NCBI GenBank assembly: GCA_964591605.1
Contig: CAZQEN010000136.1
Coordinates: forward strand, 1 to 18,340
DNA: 18,340 nt
Direction of reading: 5' to 3'
Source: CAYLLT01 sp964591605
GTDB lineage: Bacteria; Planctomycetota; Phycisphaerae; UBA1845; PWPN01
Shown: piece by piece, positions 13,389 to 18,340 of the stretch
How the letters are laid out: each line of letters starts with the position of its first letter
How positions within the stretch are numbered: position 1 is the stretch's first letter
The notes under the pieces: model-generated
Databases searched by the model: none
The model's input: only the letters and a program-made list of their open reading frames with translations
What the model was told of the DNA's origin: nothing
Program-made: the position numbers and the translations under genes

Positions 13389-14114
13389 CTACCTCCGGCC
13401 GACTTTGCTGCGGGTACGGCGGGACCGGGGGCCGGACGTGGGGTTATGCCGGTCGGCGATGAAGCGCGGGACGCGCCGGACGCGCGGAGGCGGCGTTTCG
13501 CTCACGAGCTGCTCGATGGTCACCAGCCGCACACCCTTGGCCGCCAGTTGACGCAGGGACAGATCACCGTCAGCCGCGCTCCAGTGTCCGCAGGCATCCG
13601 AGATCACGGTGACCGGTTTGCTGCGGGCGAGGAGACCGAGCGCCAGCGACTTGAGCGCCCGCTCGAGCCCGACGCCGAAGAGAATGAAGTTGTCCGCCTC
13701 CGCGTGCGTGAGGAAGCGGTCGGCTTTGGGATTGCTCAGCACATCGCGCGTGCGCTTGCGGAAGATGAGCTGGCGATTGGTGGCGATCAGGTCGGGTGGC
13801 AAAGAGAGGTAATTATCGGTTTCGACGATCGTCCAGGGCGGCAGGAGCGTCCACGGGAGCTTCTCCTGGCCGGGGGTGCCGTCGATGCAGTGCAGCGGAA
13901 AGCCGTTCAACGGTTCGGAGGGGCGGTGCGACTCGACGAACGAGACCACCGGGAGCTGCGCGGTTCGCGCCCAGCGGAAGACCTCGCGGATTCCGGCGAT
14001 GGCTGCTTCCCGGTTGGCGACCTGAAGAATCCCCCCCGGATCCAGGAAATCACGCTGCGTACAGATGTCGATCAGCACCCGATCCCACTTGAGCGAGCGG
14101 AAATGCGCCCCCAT
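13389..14114 (-). CDS. Isochorismatase-fold (cysteine hydrolase family) protein, catalytic Cys replaced
   Basis: The 241-residue protein has the isochorismatase/nicotinamidase fold pattern: the first strand VLIDICTQRDFLDPGG with Asp16, then FPLHCIDGTPGQEKLP (72-87), which is typical of a cysteine-hydrolase subgroup, then FRKRTRDVLSNP with Lys120 as the expected catalytic lysine. The active-site strand reads NFILFGVGLERALKSLALGLL where relatives have GVATDxCVxxTAL. Aligned on the glycine, the nucleophilic cysteine falls on Ala153 and the oxyanion-side Thr on Leu150. Asp and Lys are therefore kept but the nucleophile is lost, which predicts a non-hydrolytic binding protein or a changed mechanism. 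The C-terminal 35 residues are strongly basic (RVRRVPRF ... RSRRTRSK). The start is firm: GGGGAGG lies upstream of the ATG at 14114. A possible -10 (TATCAT, 14222-14227 minus) gives a leader of about 100 nt. Confidence 0.82.
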   Translation of the reverse strand: MGAHFRSLKWDRVLIDICTQRDFLDPGGILQVANREAAIAGIREVFRWARTAQLPVVSFVESHRPSEPLNGFPLHCIDGTPGQEKLPWTLLPPWTIVETDNYLSLPPDLIATNRQLIFRKRTRDVLSNPKADRFLTHAEADNFILFGVGLERALKSLALGLLARSKPVTVISDACGHWSAADGDLSLRQLAAKGVRLVTIEQLVSETPPPRVRRVPRFIADRHNPTSGPRSRRTRSKVGRR

Positions 14115-14667
14115 CTGACACCCTCCCCTTGATTGCAGAAGCCCACCGCTTCCGTCACGGCTGAACGTTCCGCACAGCGCACTGGCCGTCGCTCGCCTCC
14201 TGCGGCCAACACGTCTGTGCAATGATAGGCAAGCGACCGCCGAGACAATCGCGAACGTGCGTGTTTTTTCGACAAAGAATCGGTTTGCCGCGATCCAGGT
14301 GACGGATTATCGGACGAGTCGCTACGCAGCGTCCCAGAAGGGCCTCGCCGGACCCGCAAAACTGGGAAAACGGCCACGCCCAAGCGTGTAGGGGCTTACC
14401 CCAACCGCTATTCGAAGGGGTGTCTGGGAGAAGGCGGGTAAACCAGATGCGCCGGCCGGGCCCTCCCCAGAACGCCGGTCCGGCAGGTTGTGAACAGCTT
14501 CCCCAATCCCTGGTTTCGCTCCCATGCCGGGCAGGAACAGGCCTCCTCAGAACCGGCGATATCCATAAGCCATTATTCTGAAATAGGTTACGACCACAGG
14601 ACCCCAAAGAGGCCAAATCTGGACGCAGGCATGCCTCACACGTCTATCCGGACGGGGATCTCCGGAA
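14115..14667. other. Gene-free, structured divergent region upstream of modB
   Basis: About 550 bp between the isochorismatase-like gene and modB, with no convincing protein gene. The modB-proximal part can form several short stems, including CACGC-CCAA-GCGTG (14375-14388) directly followed by GGGG-CTTA-CCCC (14391-14402), and CCCAG (14333-14337) with CTGGG (14362-14366). It also holds the regulator-like half-sites at 14547-14583. A molybdenum-cofactor riboswitch would be plausible here, but I cannot match its consensus by eye, so no RNA is called. Confidence 0.45.
14547..14583 (+). promoter_or_regulatory. Half-sites related to the GbsR-type operator, upstream of modB
   Basis: ATTATTCTGAAA at 14572-14583 is identical over 12 bp to 16600-16611, the right part of the palindrome before the GbsR-type gene. 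An inverted half-site TCAGAA lies at 14547-14552, 29 bp from TTCTGA (14576-14581), about three helical turns. Binding by the nearby regulator is an inference. Confidence 0.45.
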
Positions 14668-14673
14668 TAGACT
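14668..14673 (+). promoter_or_regulatory. Leaderless-type -10 box (TAGACT) of modB
   Basis: TAGACT ends 7 nt before the ATG at 14681. The interval CACCGCG has no Shine-Dalgarno sequence. No -35 match was found. Confidence 0.4.
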
Positions 14674-14680
14674 CACCGCG

Positions 14681-15376
14681 ATGCATGACCTGCTCACCTC
14701 CGAGGAATGGTCCGCGCTGGTGCTTTCTCTGCGCGTGGCGTGCGCAGCGTGGCTGGGCTGTCTGGCCTTCGGGACGGCGACGGGGTGGCTGCTGGCGCGG
14801 CGAAGCTTCCCCGGCAAGGGCCTGGTCGACGCCGCCGTGCACCTGCCGCTGGTGCTTCCCCCCGTGGCCGTCGGGTACTTGCTCCTGCTGCTCCTGGGAA
14901 GGAACAGCGTTCTGGGAAGCTGGCTGACGGGCATCGGAGTCGAGCTGGCCTTCACGTGGCGGGCAGCCGCGGTGGCCTCCGCAGTGATGGCGTTTCCGTT
15001 GATGGTGCGGTCCGTCCGTCTGGCGATCGAGCTGGTGGATCCAGGTCTCGAAGCGGCGGCGCGAACTTTGGGCGCATCACCCGCCCGCGTGCTCCTCACG
15101 GTGACGCTGCCGCTCGCCGCGCCGGGACTGGTGACAGGGAGCATTCTGGCGTTCGCGCGCAGCCTCGGCGAATTCGGCGCGACCATGACCGTCGCAGGCA
15201 ACATCGCGGGACAGACACGCACGCTGCCGCTGGCCATGTTCACGTACACGCAGCTCCCCGGCGGCGACGAAAAGGCGATGCGCCTGATGATCATCTCGCT
15301 GGCCATCTCGCTGCTGTCACTGCTGGCGTCGGAATGGATCCTGCGCCGCGCGGCGGCGCACCGGGGGAGTCGATGA
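14681..15376 (+). CDS. modB: Molybdate ABC transporter permease ModB
   Basis: A 231-residue inner-membrane permease of the molybdate/tungstate type (usual length about 225-230). It has five predicted membrane helices, beginning at residues 12-39 and 53-73. The cytoplasmic EAA loop EAAARTLGASPARVLLTVTLPLAAPGL (124-150) contacts the ATPase, and the sequence SLGEFGATMTVAGNIAGQTRTLPLAMFTY (161-189) is characteristic of ModB rather than sulfate permeases. It overlaps modC by the 4-nt ATGA, so the two are translationally coupled. The ATG at 14681 fits the usual N-terminus. No substrate-binding protein gene (modA) precedes it, which is unusual; it must be encoded elsewhere or lost. Specificity for molybdate over tungstate cannot be read from the permease. 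Confidence 0.93.
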   Translation: MHDLLTSEEWSALVLSLRVACAAWLGCLAFGTATGWLLARRSFPGKGLVDAAVHLPLVLPPVAVGYLLLLLLGRNSVLGSWLTGIGVELAFTWRAAAVASAVMAFPLMVRSVRLAIELVDPGLEAAARTLGASPARVLLTVTLPLAAPGLVTGSILAFARSLGEFGATMTVAGNIAGQTRTLPLAMFTYTQLPGGDEKAMRLMIISLAISLLSLLASEWILRRAAAHRGSR

Positions 15377-16491
15377 GCCTCCACATCGACGTGCAGTGGC
15401 ATGCGCCTCGCCGCGGGCAGGAACGTGGGACGCACCGCGCGTTCGAGCTGAACGTCGCGTGCGCGATGGATCAGCCCGTGACAGGCGTTTTCGGTCCGTC
15501 GGGCTCGGGCAAGACGACGCTGCTCTCGCTGATTGCAGGGCTGCTGCGGCCGTCGCGCGGGCGCATCGCCTGCGACGAGACCACGCTCTTCGACCAGGCG
15601 GCCGGCATTGACGTTCCCACCCATCGACGGGGCATCGCGGTCGTGTTTCAGGACGGGCGGCTGTTTCCACACCTGTCAGTGCGACGAAACCTGCACTACG
15701 GCATGCGCCGGCACGGCGGAAACGGGCCGGACGAAGCATCTGTGACCGGGATGCTCGGCCTGGAGCCTCTGCTGCATCGTCGCGTGCATACACTGTCCGG
15801 AGGCGAGCGGCAACGGGTCGCGCTGGGGCGGGCACTGCTGTCGGCCCCTCGGCTTCTGCTGCTCGATGAGCCGCTGGCCTCTCTCGACGTGGCCATGAAG
15901 CGGCAGGTCCTGCCGATGCTCCGGCGCGTCGCCGCGGAGAGCGGCACGCCCATCATGTACGTCAGCCACGACATCGGCGAGATTCTGCAGCTCACGCACG
16001 AACTGGTGATCATTCATGGCGGACGCTGCATCGGCCAGGGCCCGCTGCACCGCGTGGTCAAGGATCCGGAGGTCTTCACGCTGGCGGCCGGGACGGGGCT
16101 GGAGAACGTCCTGCGGGCCCGAATTGACGAGCAACTGCCGGCCTCGGGTCTGACGCGGCTTCACATCCTCCATGAGGACGGAAGCGGTGCGGCTACGCTG
16201 CTCGGTCCGCCGCTGGACAGGCCGGTCGGCGGAGACGTGCTGATCGCCATCCGGCCGGAGGACGTGGCGATCTCACTGGCGCCCGTTGAGGGCATTTCGA
16301 TCCAGAACCAGATCCAGGCGACCATCGTCCGGACGAGCGAGGTCGCGGGACGCGGCCTGCTGGAGCTGGACGTGGGGGGCCCGTTCCTCGTCGAGGTCAG
16401 CCTGCGCTCCATCACGTCGCTGGACCTGACGCCCGGGCGCGGCGTCGTGTGCCTCCTCAAGGCGCATGCCATTCGCTACCTGGATGCATAA
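15373..16491 (+). CDS. modC: Molybdate ABC transporter ATP-binding protein ModC
   Basis: A 372-residue ABC ATPase. Walker A GPSGSGKT is at 41-48, the Q-loop glutamine is Gln93 in VFQDGRLFPHLSV, the signature LSGGERQ is at 141-147, Walker B LLLLDEP at 161-167 and the H-switch at His199. RGIAVVFQDGRLFPHLSV is typical of ModC. Residues 240-372 form an accessory C-terminal region ending in a Mop/TOBE-type domain (about 300-372, with ISIQNQIQATIV and the RPEDVAIS strand), which in ModC binds oxyanion and can inhibit transport when molybdate is plentiful. The start at 15373 overlaps the modB stop codon (ATGA) and has GGGGGAG just upstream. The regulator gene follows 129 nt later with its own promoter. 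Confidence 0.93.
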   Translation: MSLHIDVQWHAPRRGQERGTHRAFELNVACAMDQPVTGVFGPSGSGKTTLLSLIAGLLRPSRGRIACDETTLFDQAAGIDVPTHRRGIAVVFQDGRLFPHLSVRRNLHYGMRRHGGNGPDEASVTGMLGLEPLLHRRVHTLSGGERQRVALGRALLSAPRLLLLDEPLASLDVAMKRQVLPMLRRVAAESGTPIMYVSHDIGEILQLTHELVIIHGGRCIGQGPLHRVVKDPEVFTLAAGTGLENVLRARIDEQLPASGLTRLHILHEDGSGAATLLGPPLDRPVGGDVLIAIRPEDVAISLAPVEGISIQNQIQATIVRTSEVAGRGLLELDVGGPFLVEVSLRSITSLDLTPGRGVVCLLKAHAIRYLDA

Positions 16492-16560
16492 GACCCCCGG
16501 GCCATCGAGCGGCCGGACCGCCCCTCCCGACCATGGGATGCCCGAGCGGACGGATGCCCC

Positions 16561-16589
16561 TTGATGCCGACGCGTGCGGGGGCTATACT
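16561..16589 (+). promoter_or_regulatory. Sigma-70-type promoter of the GbsR-type regulator
   Basis: TTGATG (16561-16566, 4 of 6 to consensus) and TATACT (16584-16589, 5 of 6) are separated by exactly 17 bp. Initiation is expected at about 16595-16597, inside the palindrome at 16594-16611. Confidence 0.65.
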
Positions 16590-16593
16590 CGAT

Positions 16594-16611
16594 TTTCAGA
16601 TTATTCTGAAA
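16594..16611 (+). promoter_or_regulatory. Palindromic operator over the regulator's transcription start
   Basis: TTTCAGATTATTCTGAAA has perfect 7-bp arms (TTTCAGA / TCTGAAA) around a TTAT centre. It starts 4 bp after the -10 box, covers the predicted start of transcription, and its right end touches the Shine-Dalgarno sequence AAGGA. This is where an autorepressor of the MarR type would bind. The symmetry is seen; the binding is inferred. Confidence 0.65.
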
Positions 16612-16620
16612 GGATCATCT

Positions 16621-17166
16621 ATGCAACCCGATGCCCTCGACCGTTCGAAGGCCCTGTTCATCCGCCGCTGGGGCGAGATGGGCGGCTACTGGGGGATCAA
16701 CCGCACCATGGCCGAGCTGCACGCCCTGCTCTACATCTCCGCCGAGCCGCTCTGCACCGACGACATCATGGAGGCGCTGCAGATCTCGCGCGGCAACACG
16801 AGCATGAACATCCGCCAGCTCGTCGACTGGGGGCTCATCTCGCGCGTCCACAAGAAAGGCGACCGCAAGGAGTACTTCGTGGCCGAAACCGCCGTCTGGG
16901 AGATGTTCCAGACCATCGTGCGCGAGCGCCGCCGCCGCGAGGTGGAGCCCATCATCGAGACCATCAACCGCTGCCGCGAGATGGCCGCCGAGCAGAATTC
17001 ACAGCTCCGGGAAGAACGCAAACGCGAGGCCAAGGTCTACCGCCAGCGGCTGGATGCGATGGCGGAGTTCCTGAACGGCGTGATGATGCTTCTGAACATG
17101 ATTCTCCGCAGCGGCCAGGGCGACCTCAGCCTTCTGAGCAGGAGCATCGCCAGGACGACCCGGTAG
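16621..17166 (+). CDS. GbsR/MarR-type winged-helix transcriptional regulator
   Basis: A 181-residue protein with a winged helix-turn-helix: HALLYISAEPLCTDDIMEAL then QISRGNTSMNIRQLVDWGLI (about 34-73), followed by the wing RVHKKGDRKEYFVAE (75-89). The N-terminal FIRRWGEMGGYWGINRTMAEL and the serine-rich recognition helix (SRGNTSMNIRQL) are typical of the GbsR subgroup, named for the Bacillus choline-responsive repressor. A long charged helix (97-145) and a hydrophobic C-terminal helix (146-163) probably form the dimer interface. The start is supported by AAGGA 6 nt before the ATG. It has its own promoter with an 18-bp palindrome over the start site, so autoregulation is likely. Its position after modBC and the shared 12-bp motif suggest the transporter genes as targets. 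The ligand is unknown. Confidence 0.87.
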   Translation: MQPDALDRSKALFIRRWGEMGGYWGINRTMAELHALLYISAEPLCTDDIMEALQISRGNTSMNIRQLVDWGLISRVHKKGDRKEYFVAETAVWEMFQTIVRERRRREVEPIIETINRCREMAAEQNSQLREERKREAKVYRQRLDAMAEFLNGVMMLLNMILRSGQGDLSLLSRSIARTTR

Positions 17167-17173
17167 AGCGCTC

Positions 17174-17190
17174 GGAGAGCGACGCTCTCC
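17174..17190. terminator. Hairpin between convergent genes
   Basis: GGAGAGC-GAC-GCTCTCC is a perfect 7-bp stem with a 3-nt loop, lying in the 44-nt gap between the convergent regulator and phosphoesterase genes. There is no U-tract on either strand, so it would be a U-less or bidirectional terminator at most. Confidence 0.5.
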
Positions 17191-17210
17191 ACGATCGTCG
17201 GGATGACCGC

Positions 17211-18218
17211 TCAGGGCCCGTGCAGGCTGGCCTCGGCCTCGGCGAGCACGCGGGCGACGACGGCGTCCATCCCGCCGCGCACCCGTACGCCAGCCGAGCA
17301 GGTGTGTCCACCCCCGCCGAGCTTCTCGGCCAGAGGCAACACCGCCGTACCGCCTTCGCCGCGGAGATTGATGCGAATGACGCCTTTCTCTCCTTCCGAA
17401 AAGAGCATCGCGATGCAGACCCGTGAGAGCGAACGCGGGATCGAGACCTGGTCGTCGATGTCCTCCGGGCTGCAGCCGGCCTGCTGGATTTCCTCGTAGG
17501 TGAGGGTGCTGTAGGCGATACGCCCCCCTGCCGCAAGACGCGTGTTGTGATAGACCGTGCGGATGAGATCGAACTCGTGGCGCTCCTGGGCACGGACGAG
17601 CTGCAGTCCAACCCGCTCGACGTCGGCCCCGCGGCGGACCAGGTCGGCGGCGGCCTCGAAGGCGTCGGCCGTCGCATTGGGCAGTGAGAACGCGCCGGTA
17701 TCGGAGTAGATGCCGGCATAGAGCAGCGTCGCGGTCACCGGGTCGATCGGCCAGTCGGCCGCGAGGGCCAGCCGATAGATCAGCTCGCTCGTGCTGCTCG
17801 CGTTGTCAACGACCCAGTTGAGCCGGCCATAGTCGGTGTTGGTGATGTGGTGATCGATGTTGACAACGAATTGGCGGGCGATCGCCTCCCACTTGCCGGG
17901 GACATTCACCCGCTTGGTGCTGGCCGTGTCGACGGTCGCGACAAGGTCGGCGCGGGATACGCGCTGTGCATCGGCGAAGGGCGGATCGCCGGCCAGATTC
18001 AGCAGGAACTTGAGCTTGTGTCCGGACGGCGGAGCCGGCAAAACGATCCGGGCCTCCGGGGACGGCAGCACTCGGGCCAGGGCGAGCATGGACGCCAAAG
18101 CGTCGACATCAGGCGTCACGTGACCGGCAATGACGGGCGTTTTTGCCGTCGCCAGGGCCTCGATCAGAATCGCAGGCGGCACGTCATTGCGAACACGGTG
18201 AGAAACGTCATCGGTCAT
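17211..18218 (-). CDS. DHH/DHHA1 family phosphoesterase (NrnA-type oligoribonuclease/pAp phosphatase)
   Basis: The 335-residue protein fits the bifunctional NrnA family, cytosolic Mn2+-dependent enzymes that degrade very short RNAs and dephosphorylate pAp. Motifs (numbered from ATG 18218): HVTPDVDALAS with His33, Asp37 and Asp39; VDTA with Asp97; the signature NIDHHITN with Asp122-His123-His124; YSDTGAF with Asp173; and a C-terminal DHHA1 domain ending in LGGGGHTCSAG with His305. All expected metal ligands are present; valine replaces the usual glycine in the first motif (PDVDA rather than PDGDA). Normal NrnA length is about 310-340 residues. A GTG at 18245 would add nine residues, but TACACT immediately before that GTG looks like the -10 box, so the ATG at 18218 is preferred, with a leader of about 20 nt. 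Confidence 0.88.
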   Translation of the reverse strand: MTDDVSHRVRNDVPPAILIEALATAKTPVIAGHVTPDVDALASMLALARVLPSPEARIVLPAPPSGHKLKFLLNLAGDPPFADAQRVSRADLVATVDTASTKRVNVPGKWEAIARQFVVNIDHHITNTDYGRLNWVVDNASSTSELIYRLALAADWPIDPVTATLLYAGIYSDTGAFSLPNATADAFEAAADLVRRGADVERVGLQLVRAQERHEFDLIRTVYHNTRLAAGGRIAYSTLTYEEIQQAGCSPEDIDDQVSIPRSLSRVCIAMLFSEGEKGVIRINLRGEGGTAVLPLAEKLGGGGHTCSAGVRVRGGMDAVVARVLAEAEASLHGP

Positions 18219-18245
18219 GGGAACAGCCGGCTGAACTTCATTCAC

Positions 18246-18251
18246 AGTGTA
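18246..18251 (-). promoter_or_regulatory. Probable -10 box (TACACT) of the NrnA-type gene
   Basis: On the minus strand GATACACTGTG contains TACACT, with GTGAAT 17 bp upstream as a weak -35 (3 of 6). Initiation would fall near 18239. This argues against the GTG at 18245 as the translation start. Confidence 0.4.
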
Positions 18252-18340
18252 TCGCCATTCTGCCGCACATTCACCCCGGCTGGAAACAGCGATTCCGCAG
18301 GGATGGCGTGTAGGCCCGATGCATGAAGGCTTTGCATTCA

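Noticed and set aside
14155..14616. 153-codon open frame on the minus strand upstream of modB
   Set aside because: No domain, membrane segment or ribosome site; Cys/Trp/Arg/Pro-rich composition typical of a chance frame in GC-rich DNA, and it overlaps the regulatory region.
14707..15372. Long upstream extension of modC through modB
   Set aside because: It is the other frame of modB. The ATGA overlap and the ABC domain boundary fix the start at 15373.

Overview
The window is a high-GC bacterial chromosomal segment with no rRNA, tRNA, phage, transposase or CRISPR that I can recognise. The best taxonomic guess is a planctomycete, probably of the Phycisphaerae type. This rests on three short membrane proteins carrying the zinc-ribbon signature CPxCxYxLRGLPxxRCPECG or a relative of it, a carboxypeptidase-regulatory/TlpA fusion, and intergenic repeat families (TTCGTCATTC arrays, ATCCACAGAT... 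repeats, GAGCCCGAAGCG... repeats, CCCAGCACT palindromes) of a kind I associate with planctomycete genomes. The assignment is inference, not proof.

Layout from left to right. (1) 28-1779, minus: a COG3581-like relative of 2-hydroxyglutaryl-CoA dehydratase/activase proteins, with a structured leader and a 0.5-kb gene-free upstream region. (2) 2305-3689, plus: a TerC/Alx-type membrane protein and a small PGPGW-type membrane protein, meeting tail to tail a minus-strand membrane-anchored protein with a probable NTF2-like domain (3675-4274). (3) 4554-5747, plus: a class V PLP aminotransferase of the alanine-glyoxylate/serine-pyruvate type, followed by a Uma2-family nuclease-like gene (5845-6510). 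(4) 6589-9651: three zinc-ribbon membrane proteins separated by a cluster of nested palindromic repeats. (5) 9963-11270: a BaiN/HI0933-type flavoprotein. (6) 11435-13342: an exported protein with Ig-like regulatory repeats and a C-terminal thioredoxin domain, convergent with an isochorismatase-fold protein whose catalytic cysteine position is alanine (13389-14114). (7) 14681-16491: modB-modC molybdate ABC transporter genes without modA, followed by a GbsR/MarR-type regulator (16621-17166). (8) 17211-18218, minus: a DHH/DHHA1 phosphoesterase of the NrnA type.

Two themes stand out. First, translation starts fall into two classes. Some have a clear Shine-Dalgarno sequence (positions 1779, 2305, 4554, 8068, 11435, 14114, 16621). 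Others have none but carry a TAnnnT -10 box 6-8 nt before the ATG (4274, 5845, 9151, 9963, 14681), as expected for leaderless mRNAs. Second, the GbsR-type regulator has a perfect 18-bp palindrome over its predicted transcription start, and 12 bp of it recur exactly upstream of modB. This suggests that the regulator controls itself and molybdate uptake.

No complete new defence or mobile system is visible. Most genes are ordinary housekeeping or lineage-specific genes, and the more unusual material is regulatory and repetitive.
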